From contig JAEZOU010000014.1 in the NCBI GenBank assembly GCA_023413895.1, forward strand, positions 1-64,000: DNA of 64,000 bases, in the 5' to 3' direction. Source of the DNA: Bacteroidota bacterium. Lineage in GTDB: Bacteria > Bacteroidota > Bacteroidia > Bacteroidales > WCHB1-69. Below the pieces are notes generated by a model. That model worked only from the letters and a program-made list of their open reading frames with translations, made no database searches and was not told where the DNA came from. The translations under genes and the position numbers were made by a program. Below are positions 45,948 to 54,753 of this stretch, one piece after another (position 1 is the stretch's first letter; each line of letters begins with the position of its first letter).

Positions 45948-46988
45948 CTACTTTTTGTAATCTCCTCGTTCAATGGCTAACTCGTAACCTATTGTCTGCA
46001 CTCTATTTTTAATATCGGAAAGAGATTCTGCGGCTTCATCTCCTGTACTTATCTTATTGTCGTACAACATATATTTCTCTCGCACCTCCAATGGTGATAA
46101 ATTAGGCATAATCACATTTGCTCCATGCAAGATTCCCGCTTCTCTGCCTTTCGAATTGATAGTTCCTAATGCCGTTGTTGCCGGTAATAATACTTTTGGA
46201 CGAAGCAAACGAATAATGGACAGTAATCGCAACGTTTGTTCCATCGTGCCCGATTTTTCTTGTGCAAAAGGAGTATTCTGTTCTGGTATAAACGGTCCAA
46301 TTCCTACCATTTCTGGCTGCAACTCTCTAATAAACTGTAAATCTTCATATAATGTTTCAATGGTTTGTCCTGGACTTCCTACCATAAAACCACAGCCTAC
46401 CTGAAAGCCAATTTCTTTTAAATCGTACAAACATTTTTTACGTGCTGTGAGCGACATCTTCGCTGGATGTAAGATTGAATAATGGTACATATTTGCTGTT
46501 TCGTGGCGCAAAAGATAACGGTCTGCACCAGCATCACGAAATCGTTGATAGCTCTCACGGGAACGCTCTCCTATCGACAAGGTTACAGCACAATCAGGGT
46601 ATTTTTCTTTGATTGATGATACTATCTCGCAAACATAATCATCTGTAAAAAACATATCTTCACCTCCCTGCAATACAAAAGTACGAAAACCTAACTCGTA
46701 ACCTTGACAACAGCAAGCCAAAATTGTTTCTTTCTCTAACCGATAGCGATCTACGCATCGATTACTTTTTCTAATTCCACAATAGTAGCAATCGTTCTTA
46801 CAATAATTTGTAAATTCGATTAATCCTCTGATAAAAATCTTATTTCCATAAACGGATTGTGCAATTTCTTGCGCAACTTTCCTCAATTTTTCTATCAAAT
46901 CCCTATCATCTGTACTTAACAAATAATCAAGTTGTTGCAGTGAAATATTCTGAGTTTGAGTAATATGTTCAATCAATTGTTCCATCAT
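45948..46988 (-). CDS. hydE: [FeFe]-hydrogenase H-cluster maturase HydE (radical SAM), 346 aa
   Basis: Radical-SAM enzyme that helps build the diiron subcluster of [FeFe] hydrogenase. The CX3CX2C motif is EFTNYCKNDCYYCGIRKSN near residues 60-75. Other family features are FRTFVLQGGEDMFFTDDY, ERSRESYQRFRDAGADRYLL, RHETANMYHY, and GCGFMVGSPGQTIETLYEDL. It resembles BioB and PylB, but the arrangement around YLLRHET fits HydE. No hydF, hydG or hydrogenase gene is in the window. The start is one of two adjacent ATGs (46988 or 46985). Confidence 0.92.
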   Translation of the reverse strand: MMEQLIEHITQTQNISLQQLDYLLSTDDRDLIEKLRKVAQEIAQSVYGNKIFIRGLIEFTNYCKNDCYYCGIRKSNRCVDRYRLEKETILACCCQGYELGFRTFVLQGGEDMFFTDDYVCEIVSSIKEKYPDCAVTLSIGERSRESYQRFRDAGADRYLLRHETANMYHYSILHPAKMSLTARKKCLYDLKEIGFQVGCGFMVGSPGQTIETLYEDLQFIRELQPEMVGIGPFIPEQNTPFAQEKSGTMEQTLRLLSIIRLLRPKVLLPATTALGTINSKGREAGILHGANVIMPNLSPLEVREKYMLYDNKISTGDEAAESLSDIKNRVQTIGYELAIERGDYKK

Positions 46989-47009
46989 GCTTAACTAACA
47001 GCGATCCCG

Positions 47010-48890
47010 TTAATAATGTTTTCTTATTAAATCAGCAATTCCTTTTTTATCCATTCCCAACTGGGCATATAATGAATCTGCCGAACCATGTTCAATAAAT
47101 TTATCTGGAAGTGCAATTTTATATAGTTTGTTCTGTAGATGATTTTCCGAAAGATATTCTGAAACTGCAGAATATAAACCTCCTAACTCTGTTCCATCTT
47201 CAACTGTGATTAAAGTATTATATTGTGATGAAATCTCTTTTAACATACTATAATCTAGAGGCTTTAGAAAACGCATATTGATATGTGCAGGCATAATATT
47301 CTCCTTCCTTAATGTTTCGAGGGCTTCTGCGACAAAATTTCCTAATGGACCCAACGAGAGTATAGCCATTTTCTCGCCTTTCTTCAATATTTGAGCTTTA
47401 CCAATGGGAAGTTTTTCAAAAGGAACTTTCCAATTTTGCAACACGCCTCGCCCACGCGGATAACGAATAACAAAAGGCTTTTCTCGTTGACAATAGGCTG
47501 TATAAAGCATCTGACGCAACTCTATCTCATTCATAGGTGATGCAATAATAAGATTAGGAACTGCGCGCAAAAAGGCTAAATCGAATGCTCCGTGGTGCGT
47601 TGGCCCATCTTCTCCTACAATTCCAGCGCGATCAAGACAGATTACAACTGGTAAGTTTTGTAATGCAATATCGTGAATTACTTGGTCATATCCACGTTGA
47701 AAAAATGAGGAATAGATATTACAAAACGGAATATATCCGTTGATGGCTAATCCTGCTGAAAAGGTAACCGCATGCTGTTCTGCTATCCCAACATCAAAAA
47801 CTCGCTCTGGAAACTCTTTGCGCATTATAGTCAAAGAACATCCTGTTGCCATTGCCGGTGTTATTCCTACAACCTTAACATCGCCACGTGCTAACTCCAA
47901 TATTGTTTCACCAAAAACATCTTGATATTTAGAAGGTGAATCATTGTGTGAGGTATCTAAAATTGTTCCTGTTTCAGGGTCAAATTTGCCTGGTGCATGG
48001 AATTTTACCTGATTGGCTTCAGCATATTCTAATCCTTTTCCTTTTACTGTAATAATATGTAACAATCGTGGCCCTTTGATATTTTTAAGATTGGATAAAA
48101 TTTTAACCAAGGAAATTACATCATGACCATCAGTAGGACCAAAATATCGAAATCCCAACTGATTGAACATATTACTCTGATTACTGATTCCTCCTTTTAT
48201 AGAATTTACCCAATTTCGTATCATACGGGTAAAAGCATTTGATTTTTGCGTATTTAGGGTGAAAAAATTCCACAGTTTCTCCTTAAACTGATTATATTTG
48301 TATGATGACGTAATTCGCAACAACTGCTGGCTCATTGCACCCACACTCTCATCTATAGATATTTTGTTGTCATTTAGAATTACTAAAAGATTCTCTTTTG
48401 AATCTCCAGCTTGATTTAGTGCTTCAAAAGCCATTCCACCCCCCATTGCTCCATCTCCAATTACAGCAATGTGATTAACTTCCGTATTGCCGGCTAAACG
48501 ATCCGCAACTGCCATTCCTAATGCAGCAGAAATCGAGGTAGAGGAATGCCCTGTTCCAAAAGCATCATACTTACTCTCTGCTATTCGCGGAAAACCACTG
48601 ATTCCTCCTAGCTTCCTATTCGTTGAAAAACGATCTTTTCGCCCTGTAAGAATTTTATGCCCATACGCCTGATGACCTACATCCCAAACTAATTTATCAT
48701 TAGGGGTGTTAAAAACGTAATGAATTGCAACCGTTAACTCAATAGTACCTAAACTCGCTCCTAAATGCCCTGGATTTTTTGCCGTTTGTTCAATAATAAA
48801 AGCCCTTAGCTCTCGACATAATTGCGGCAACTCTTCCAACGAAAGTTTTTTTATATCTGCAGGAAAATTTATATTCGCTAATAAATTCAT
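47010..48890 (-). CDS. dxs: 1-deoxy-D-xylulose-5-phosphate synthase, 626 aa
   Basis: TPP enzyme that starts the MEP isoprenoid route from pyruvate and glyceraldehyde 3-phosphate. Signatures: NPGHLGASLGTIELTVAIHY, VWDVGHQAYGHKILTGR, the TPP-binding GDGAMGGGMAFEALNQAG with NDNKISID, RYFGPTDGHDV, and RAGIVGEDGPTHHGAFDLAF. Length is typical. First gene of the five-gene run ending in nspC. A -7-like TAATTTTG (48952-48945, minus strand) lies 55 bases upstream. Confidence 0.97.
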   Translation of the reverse strand: MNLLANINFPADIKKLSLEELPQLCRELRAFIIEQTAKNPGHLGASLGTIELTVAIHYVFNTPNDKLVWDVGHQAYGHKILTGRKDRFSTNRKLGGISGFPRIAESKYDAFGTGHSSTSISAALGMAVADRLAGNTEVNHIAVIGDGAMGGGMAFEALNQAGDSKENLLVILNDNKISIDESVGAMSQQLLRITSSYKYNQFKEKLWNFFTLNTQKSNAFTRMIRNWVNSIKGGISNQSNMFNQLGFRYFGPTDGHDVISLVKILSNLKNIKGPRLLHIITVKGKGLEYAEANQVKFHAPGKFDPETGTILDTSHNDSPSKYQDVFGETILELARGDVKVVGITPAMATGCSLTIMRKEFPERVFDVGIAEQHAVTFSAGLAINGYIPFCNIYSSFFQRGYDQVIHDIALQNLPVVICLDRAGIVGEDGPTHHGAFDLAFLRAVPNLIIASPMNEIELRQMLYTAYCQREKPFVIRYPRGRGVLQNWKVPFEKLPIGKAQILKKGEKMAILSLGPLGNFVAEALETLRKENIMPAHINMRFLKPLDYSMLKEISSQYNTLITVEDGTELGGLYSAVSEYLSENHLQNKLYKIALPDKFIEHGSADSLYAQLGMDKKGIADLIRKHY

Positions 48891-48944
48891 ACACTTTTAT
48901 ACGCTCTCCTAAGTAAGGATTTCGCTTAATCATTATTTATGTTG

Positions 48945-48952
48945 CAAAATTA
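48945..48952 (-). promoter_or_regulatory. -7 promoter element of the dxs operon
   Basis: Minus-strand TAATTTTG matches TAnnTTTG, 55 bases before the dxs ATG. No -33 element at the preferred spacing. Confidence 0.4.
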
Positions 48953-49039
48953 ATAAAAAAACGACTTTTAATCGATAAAATTTTATACAGAAAAGCTTTT
49001 TCTTTTTATCTAACAACACTTCAATTATCTATTCCAAAT

Positions 49040-50245
49040 CTATTGTAATAAATCTTGGAAGTAACTTACTATTCTACGAGTAATAATTTCATTATTATGA
49101 TGAACAATCACAAAATCTTTTGCATTTTCTCCAATTATAGTACATAAATCTGGTGTTTGTACGCATTTTCCAATTGCCAATATAAAATCTTCTGGTTCAT
49201 CAGCAATAAAAATATTTTGTCCATCTGTAACATCTAACCCCTCGGCTCCAATAGTTGTGGTAATAATTGTTTTTCCTAATGCCATTCCTTCAATAATCTT
49301 TATTCTAACCCCACTGCCCGAAAGAATAGGAACAATCATAATATCTTTGGATAACATAAAACTTTTAGCATCTTCAACTTCACCTAAAATTTTCAAATTT
49401 TCGGACGCCTTTGCTCTAAATTCATCTGGCATATCTCTGCCCGCAATAGTAAAAGTCACCTCTGGATAAACCTTCAAAACCTGCTCCCAAACTTCATCTA
49501 AAAACCACTCTATTCCTTCCCTATTCGGCAACCAATTCATACTTCCTATATGAAATAGTTCCGGCTTATCTGATGGTAGATATTCCTCTTCACATTCATA
49601 ATTATCAATATCCAAACCAAACGGTATCGTTATTCCTGGAATATTAGGATACAACTCGTGAAAAAAATTGTAATCAACTTCCGAAATAGTCATAAAACCA
49701 TCTACTTTCGACAAAATTGAACTCTCATATTTTTTCAACAACTTGGTCATTCTTTTCAAAACCATCTTTTTAAAAATATTGGTTTCATTATGTACCAAAC
49801 GTTCCCATACTTTATGCTCAATATTGTGTAATCTGATAACAATTTTGGCTTTCGAATATTTCCGAATTACAGAAATATAGGGGGCTACAAATAGAGATTC
49901 CAACAAAATAACATCATAGTGATTTCGAATGAGAATATCACTTAAAAGCTGTGAAAATTGTTTCGAAACGAAACGTTCAATATGATATGATCGTTGCAAT
50001 AAAAGAGACTTGAAGGCTGCCCAATTATTTAACGAGGTATTGATAAATACAGACTCAAAATCAGTAGTAGCAGCATATTCTCTAAACTTTGGCGTATCCA
50101 TCAATGGATGCTTTTGGGTATTTATAGCAACAACTTTTACCTCATTTCCCTGATTAATAAGACCTTGCGTAATACTATTAATAGCAATACAACCTCCATC
50201 AATAGGAGGATATGGAGGTTTATGACAAACTTGAAGTATTTTCAT
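49040..50245 (-). CDS. Glycosyltransferase family 4-like protein, 401 aa
   Basis: GT-B fold: N-terminal KILQVCHKPPYPPIDGGCIA with the glycine-rich acceptor loop, a middle linker (LKLRxHNIEHKVWERL-like segment), and the C-terminal donor domain HIGSMNWLPNREGIEWFLDE, FTIAGRDMPDEF, and VPILSGSGVRIKIIEGMALG with the conserved E-x7-E-type region. This is the pattern of GT4 sugar transferases. The sugar and acceptor are unknown; surface polysaccharide or lipid glycosylation is likely. Its ATG overlaps the stop of the LptF/G gene by 4 bases (ATGA), so they are translationally coupled. Confidence 0.9.
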   Translation of the reverse strand: MKILQVCHKPPYPPIDGGCIAINSITQGLINQGNEVKVVAINTQKHPLMDTPKFREYAATTDFESVFINTSLNNWAAFKSLLLQRSYHIERFVSKQFSQLLSDILIRNHYDVILLESLFVAPYISVIRKYSKAKIVIRLHNIEHKVWERLVHNETNIFKKMVLKRMTKLLKKYESSILSKVDGFMTISEVDYNFFHELYPNIPGITIPFGLDIDNYECEEEYLPSDKPELFHIGSMNWLPNREGIEWFLDEVWEQVLKVYPEVTFTIAGRDMPDEFRAKASENLKILGEVEDAKSFMLSKDIMIVPILSGSGVRIKIIEGMALGKTIITTTIGAEGLDVTDGQNIFIADEPEDFILAIGKCVQTPDLCTIIGENAKDFVIVHHNNEIITRRIVSYFQDLLQ

Positions 50246-51684
50246 CTCTGTTTTTTTGAAAACAATCTAAAATTCTTGATTTTTTTAAACCACTTAGTAT
50301 ATTCATCCATTGAAAATAGTGAAGAGTCAATAGTAGCTTTGTATGATAAAAAGATACATATAGGAATTAAAATTGCAGTTGATAACCACATTCCTATTGC
50401 AACAGGAATATAATCTCCTTTTGCTATTTTTTCTCCAATAATGGAGATGATAAAATAGAATGTAAAAAATAAAACAGTAATTACCAATGGAATACCTATA
50501 CCTCCTTTTCTAATAATGGATCCTAATGGTGCCCCAATAAAGAAAAAAAGAATACATGCTACTGCCAAGGTAAATTTTCGATGTAATTCAATCTGATAAG
50601 ACCACAAACTTAGATGTTTGTACTTTACATCATCGTAATAGAAGTTTACACTATTAATAAACGTTCCTGCTCCCATTTGAGCATAATTCATTATATCTGC
50701 CTGTTTTTGAACTGGAAGATTTTCCAATTTATAAGTTACTGGCAAATTTTTATATTGTTCACAAGCAGTATCTTTTAATACTAAGTTATTGAAGAAAAAC
50801 AAATAACCTAAAAACGCAGAGGATGCAGACTGCTCAGAATGAATGATTTTATGTTTAAGCGTATCAATATTAGCTTTTAACTCTTTTATCTGTAAAACTT
50901 GATTGCTTGATTTAAAAAAATCATCATCAGATTTTTCAAATTTAAAGGAAGATAAATCAAAACGTTTATATTGTTGCTTAAATTCAGCACGCATCAATGG
51001 ATGCGAATAATCACTATTGTTGCGCGATTTACTTTCGTCCCAGAAAAATCCATCATTGAGAGTAAATAACATATAATGTTTATCTTCTGTTACTCCCATG
51101 GCTCCGCTTTTGGCGTAGGTAACCGTGGTATTTCCCTGACTTTTGGAATGGTCATAGATAATTACATCCTCAATCGTTCTATTGTCAGAACCTTTTTTTC
51201 CTACTCGAATTACAAAATTATCAAATCCTGTATAAAAAACCCCCTCTTCAATATTAAGAGCTGGTTTCTGATCCTTAATATCAAAGAGGAGTGTACGCAT
51301 TTTCAAAAACGCCTTGGGACTCACATTATTCGAGAACCAAAAGGTAAATCCCGATAACATAAAAACTATCAACAACAACGATGAAAATAGTTTACTAATA
51401 GGAATCCCTGCCGACTTAACCGCTATAATCTCATATCTTTCTCCCATTCCTCCAAAAGTCATTAGAGATGAGAGCAAAATAGCTAACGGACAAGCTGTTG
51501 ATACAAATGTAGCTGAAGCATAGAACAATAATTCCAATATAATTCTAATTTCCAAGCCTTTCCCCACTAAATCATCAACATATTTCCATAAATATTGCAT
51601 TAAAAGAATAAATAATGCAAATAAAAAAGTAAGGACAAAGGGTCCAAAAAATTTTTTAATGATATAGCGGTACAGAATTTTCAC
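50242..51684 (-). CDS. LptF/LptG-family permease (YjgP/YjgQ), 480 aa
   Basis: Membrane part of the LptB2FG transporter that extracts lipopolysaccharide from the inner membrane. Three N-terminal hydrophobic segments (about 14-40, 52-82, 98-118), a periplasmic beta-jellyroll-like domain (about 125-360), and three C-terminal segments (about 370-465) give the family topology. The N-terminal YIIKKFFGPFVLTFLFALFI and RYEIIAVKSAGIPISKLF are typical. Whether it is LptF or LptG cannot be told; Bacteroidota often have two such genes. It lies 14 bases after the transketolase half. Confidence 0.9.
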   Translation of the reverse strand: MKILYRYIIKKFFGPFVLTFLFALFILLMQYLWKYVDDLVGKGLEIRIILELLFYASATFVSTACPLAILLSSLMTFGGMGERYEIIAVKSAGIPISKLFSSLLLIVFMLSGFTFWFSNNVSPKAFLKMRTLLFDIKDQKPALNIEEGVFYTGFDNFVIRVGKKGSDNRTIEDVIIYDHSKSQGNTTVTYAKSGAMGVTEDKHYMLFTLNDGFFWDESKSRNNSDYSHPLMRAEFKQQYKRFDLSSFKFEKSDDDFFKSSNQVLQIKELKANIDTLKHKIIHSEQSASSAFLGYLFFFNNLVLKDTACEQYKNLPVTYKLENLPVQKQADIMNYAQMGAGTFINSVNFYYDDVKYKHLSLWSYQIELHRKFTLAVACILFFFIGAPLGSIIRKGGIGIPLVITVLFFTFYFIISIIGEKIAKGDYIPVAIGMWLSTAILIPICIFLSYKATIDSSLFSMDEYTKWFKKIKNFRLFSKKQR

Positions 51685-51698
51685 AACAGCACAAGGAA

Positions 51699-52547
51699 TT
51701 AGAAGTCGCTGAGGGTTTCTGGTAATTGTGCCAATGCAGCTGCAGCTTGCTCATCATTAGGAGGGGTTCCGTGCCATTTATGAGTTCCCATCATAAAATC
51801 AACACCCATTCCCATCTCAGTCCTCATAAGAATTACTATGGGTTTACCTGCTCCTGTCATCGACTTCGCTTTCTTCAAAACTTCGACCGTTTCTGACATA
51901 TTGTTTCCATCCATTGTAAGAACAATCCAATCAAAAGCCTCAAATTTAGCAGCTAAATTTCCTAATGAACAAACATCATCTGTCGGCCCATCAATTTGTT
52001 TTCCATTGTAATCAACTGTCAAAATAAGGTTATCCACTTTATTGGCAGAAGCAAACATTATAGCCTCCCAATTTTGACCCTCTTGCAACTCACCATCACC
52101 CGTTAAAGTATAAACGATGTGGTTATCTTGGTTTCCCTTCTTGGCCAAAGCTGCCCCAATAGAAACGGACAAACCTTGTCCTAAAGAACCTGATGCAACT
52201 CGAACTCCAGGCAAATTATGCGTAGGTGTAGGGTGACCTTGCAAACGAGTTCCTAATTCTCGGAAAGTAGCTAACTCGGAAACTGGGAAATAGCCTCTAC
52301 GAGCCAAAACACTATAAAAAACTGGTGTTATATGTCCATTGGAAAGGAAAAACATATCCTCATCTCTTCCATTTTGTGCAAAATGGGCTGGGTCAGCCTC
52401 CAAAATTTCAAAAAACAGTGCTGTCAAATAATCAGCACAACCCAAAGAACCACCAGGGTGACCTGACTTTGCTTTATGAACCATTCTAATAATATCTCTG
52501 CGTACTTGTGCAGCTATGGTTTCTAATGTGGCTTCTTTTTTCTCCAT
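51699..52547 (-). CDS. Transketolase, N-terminal subunit, 282 aa
   Basis: Only the TPP-binding N-terminal domain is encoded: KSGHPGGSLGCADYLTALFF, FLSNGHITPVFYSVLARRG, VASGSLGQGLSVSIGAALAK, and the TPP motif GDGELQEGQNWEAIMFA with DYNGKQIDG. Split transketolases encode the pyrimidine-binding and C-terminal domains as a second protein, and the two assemble into the enzyme of the non-oxidative pentose phosphate pathway. The partner gene is not adjacent: the next gene downstream is LptF/G. The C-terminus is intact, so this is a natural subunit, not a truncation. It is 21 bases after the HIT gene. Confidence 0.92.
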   Translation of the reverse strand: MEKKEATLETIAAQVRRDIIRMVHKAKSGHPGGSLGCADYLTALFFEILEADPAHFAQNGRDEDMFFLSNGHITPVFYSVLARRGYFPVSELATFRELGTRLQGHPTPTHNLPGVRVASGSLGQGLSVSIGAALAKKGNQDNHIVYTLTGDGELQEGQNWEAIMFASANKVDNLILTVDYNGKQIDGPTDDVCSLGNLAAKFEAFDWIVLTMDGNNMSETVEVLKKAKSMTGAGKPIVILMRTEMGMGVDFMMGTHKWHGTPPNDEQAAAALAQLPETLSDF

Positions 52548-52568
52548 AATTGACTTTTTTATGTTAAA

Positions 52569-52967
52569 TTATAAATTTACTGAACCTGAAATTGCTGATG
52601 ATAAATTTAGCATCTCTTCCGAAGAAAGTTCAACGCGTTTTTTGGTAAAATCAAGATCACCTGCCTTTGAAATTGGTACCAGGTGAACGTGAGTATGAGG
52701 TACATCTAAACCTATAACCGCAACACCAATCCTTGCACACTCTACATTCTGTTGTATTGCTTTAGCTATTTTCTTAGCAAACACCATCATCTCTGCCAAC
52801 ATTTCATCTTCCAAGTCAAAGATATAGTCATTTTGCAATTTAGGAACTACCAATGTGTGTCCCTTTGCAACAGGTGAAATATCCAAAAAAGCAAAGAATC
52901 TATCATTCTCAGCAATTTTATAACACGGAATTTCTCCTTTTATTATTCTTGTAAAAATAGTTTCCAT
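52569..52967 (-). CDS. HIT-family (histidine triad) nucleotide-binding protein, 132 aa
   Basis: The histidine triad HTHVHLVPI (near residue 95) is the nucleotide-phosphate site of this family. The N-terminal TIFTRIIKGEIPCYKI and FAFLDISPVAKGHTLVVPK are typical of HINT/HinT-type proteins, which hydrolyse aminoacyl-AMP or nucleoside phosphoramidates. Length is normal. Between greA (9 bases) and the transketolase subunit (21 bases), in one operon. Confidence 0.94.
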   Translation of the reverse strand: METIFTRIIKGEIPCYKIAENDRFFAFLDISPVAKGHTLVVPKLQNDYIFDLEDEMLAEMMVFAKKIAKAIQQNVECARIGVAVIGLDVPHTHVHLVPISKAGDLDFTKKRVELSSEEMLNLSSAISGSVNL

Positions 52968-52976
52968 AATATATTT

Positions 52977-53450
52977 TTATCTTGAAACCTCCAATATTTC
53001 AAATTTCATAGTTCCTGCAGGTGCTTGCACAGCAACAACATCGCCTTTTTGATTTCCTAAAAGACCCTTTGCAATAGGAGATGTAACCGAAATTTTACCC
53101 GATTTTAAATCTGCCTCAGACTCAGGAACCAATGTATAAGTAACTACCATATTATTTGCCAAGTTTTTAATCTTGACTATTGAGTAGATTAAAATTTTTG
53201 ATACATCAATTTTTGATTCATCTAATAATCTTGCATTAGCAATAACATTTTTCAATTTTGAAATCTTCAATTCCAAAATTCCTTGCGCTTCCTTAGCAGC
53301 ATCGTATTCGGCATTCTCAGATAAATCTCCCTTATCTCTCGCTTCAGCTATAGCTGCTGAAATTCTAGGTCTTTCTACAGACTCTAACTGTTTAAGCTCA
53401 TCTTTTAATGCTTGAAGACTTTGTTCTGAATAGTATTTAACTTCGCTCAT
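52977..53450 (-). CDS. greA: Transcription elongation factor GreA, 157 aa
   Basis: Rescues backtracked RNA polymerase by stimulating transcript cleavage. The N-terminal coiled coil has the usual ELKQLESVERPRISAAIAEA and the acidic tip DKGDLSENAEYDAAKE, whose Asp and Glu reach the polymerase active site. The C-terminal FKBP-like domain contains ISVTSPIAKGLLGNQKGDVV. Length is normal. First gene of the run greA-HIT-tktN-LptF/G-GT4. A terminator lies just upstream, ending the PorV/Q gene. Confidence 0.96.
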   Translation of the reverse strand: MSEVKYYSEQSLQALKDELKQLESVERPRISAAIAEARDKGDLSENAEYDAAKEAQGILELKISKLKNVIANARLLDESKIDVSKILIYSIVKIKNLANNMVVTYTLVPESEADLKSGKISVTSPIAKGLLGNQKGDVVAVQAPAGTMKFEILEVSR

Positions 53451-53475
53451 TTCAACTATATTTGTTTATAAAAAG

Positions 53476-53502
53476 AAATTAAAGAGGCTTATATTAAGCC
53501 TC
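53476..53502 (-). terminator. Intrinsic terminator of the PorV/Q-like gene
   Basis: Minus strand: GAGGCTTA, loop ATA, TAAGCCTC (53502-53484; perfect 8 bp), then TTTAATTTC. It lies 34 bases after the gene's stop. Confidence 0.75.
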
Positions 53503-53535
53503 CTTAATTTAAATTTTCAAGAAATATTCAGAAGA

Positions 53536-54720
53536 CTATAGAGTTATTCTTAAACTCATATAGTGATTTCCATTATATTGTTTAGTAAATCTATAAGAGT
53601 AATCAATGTACAAACGTTGATTGCCTTTTTTAGAAAGAGGAGCAGCAAATGTTACACCTGCACTTGGTCCAGCATACATGTTATCAGGACTTAATACAAC
53701 ATGATCCAATTCACCAGCTTCATCTTTTACAAATGCTAAATTCTCCATAGCAAAACCAGCTCTTACCATAAAGAATTGTTTTAAACCATACTCTAAACCG
53801 ATAGCGAAAATATCTCTAGAATATGCGTTTGCAGTGAATGATCCAGCTAATGTAAATCTATGCTCAGCATCGTTTCTTGTCAAACCTTCTTGTTTCAAAT
53901 CTTCCTTAGACATAGTTTTGTAGTCACCACCAAAAATCAAGAAATCATAAGAAAGACCTAAACACAACATAGAAGGAAGTTCAGATGCAGCAGAACGTTG
54001 CTCTAATGATAATTCATAATCAGTATTAACAACCTCTCCACGAATGGTAAGACCATCACCTTTGTAGCTAATAGGAAGACCAATGTTTTTCAAAGTAATA
54101 CCAATCTTAAAGTTTTCGTATGCACCAGATACATATTGAATACCTGCATCGATAGCAACACCATTAGCTTTAAGGTCAGAAATACTTTCATTAACGATTT
54201 TAACAGAAACACCTCCATGGATATAACGGTTAAAAGATTTCGCATAATGAATTCCAATATAGTTCAATTTTGGAGAGAAGATAGCTGATGTACCATCTGG
54301 TTGCTCAACCGTAGTTACTGGAATATTTCCAAAACCCATATTGAATACTGAGATTCCTATTGTTCCTAAATCTGTAACAGAACCTGTTTCTTTATTCGTC
54401 TTACGCAAACCTTGCGCAACACCAAAAGAGTTAATAGAAATTCCACAATTTGAGCCTGAAAAATATTGCGTACGTGAGAATGCAAAATCAGTACCTTTGA
54501 TAAATGCGATACCTGCTACGTTGGAATACAATGCTTCAATGCCTCTGATTTCTGCAATACAAGCACCACTCCAACCATTTGAACGTGCCCATGGGTCAAT
54601 TAGCAAATGCTGAGCACCAGCTTGTCCTGAACGGTCTTTATTTCCTGCATATCCTGAAAAGGATACTACAGTGAGACAAACAGTCAAGCAAACTAATAAT
54701 GTTTTATATATATTCTTCAT
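53536..54720 (-). CDS. PorV/PorQ-family outer-membrane protein, 394 aa
   Basis: A signal peptide of about 25 residues precedes AGAQHLLIDPWARSNGWSGA, a typical start of the PorV/PorQ family, and NVAGIAFIKGTDFAFSRTQY. The rest alternates beta strands of a FadL-like barrel and ends RYTFTKQ-like in YHMSLRITL style with a terminal Leu (final residues MSLRITL). PorV is the shuttle that carries T9SS cargo to the attachment complex. Whether this is the housekeeping PorV or a dedicated paralogue cannot be decided here. Its position 33 bases after the 1,581-aa cargo gene suggests a dedicated partner. Confidence 0.85.
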   Translation of the reverse strand: MKNIYKTLLVCLTVCLTVVSFSGYAGNKDRSGQAGAQHLLIDPWARSNGWSGACIAEIRGIEALYSNVAGIAFIKGTDFAFSRTQYFSGSNCGISINSFGVAQGLRKTNKETGSVTDLGTIGISVFNMGFGNIPVTTVEQPDGTSAIFSPKLNYIGIHYAKSFNRYIHGGVSVKIVNESISDLKANGVAIDAGIQYVSGAYENFKIGITLKNIGLPISYKGDGLTIRGEVVNTDYELSLEQRSAASELPSMLCLGLSYDFLIFGGDYKTMSKEDLKQEGLTRNDAEHRFTLAGSFTANAYSRDIFAIGLEYGLKQFFMVRAGFAMENLAFVKDEAGELDHVVLSPDNMYAGPSAGVTFAAPLSKKGNQRLYIDYSYRFTKQYNGNHYMSLRITL

Positions 54721-54753
54721 TTTATAATTATTTACGTTTGTTATTTAATAATC

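Noticed and set aside
45948..46988. Possible biotin synthase (BioB) or PylB
   Set aside because: The CX3CX2C context and the YLLRHET / GSPGQT segments fit HydE better, and no biotin genes are nearby.
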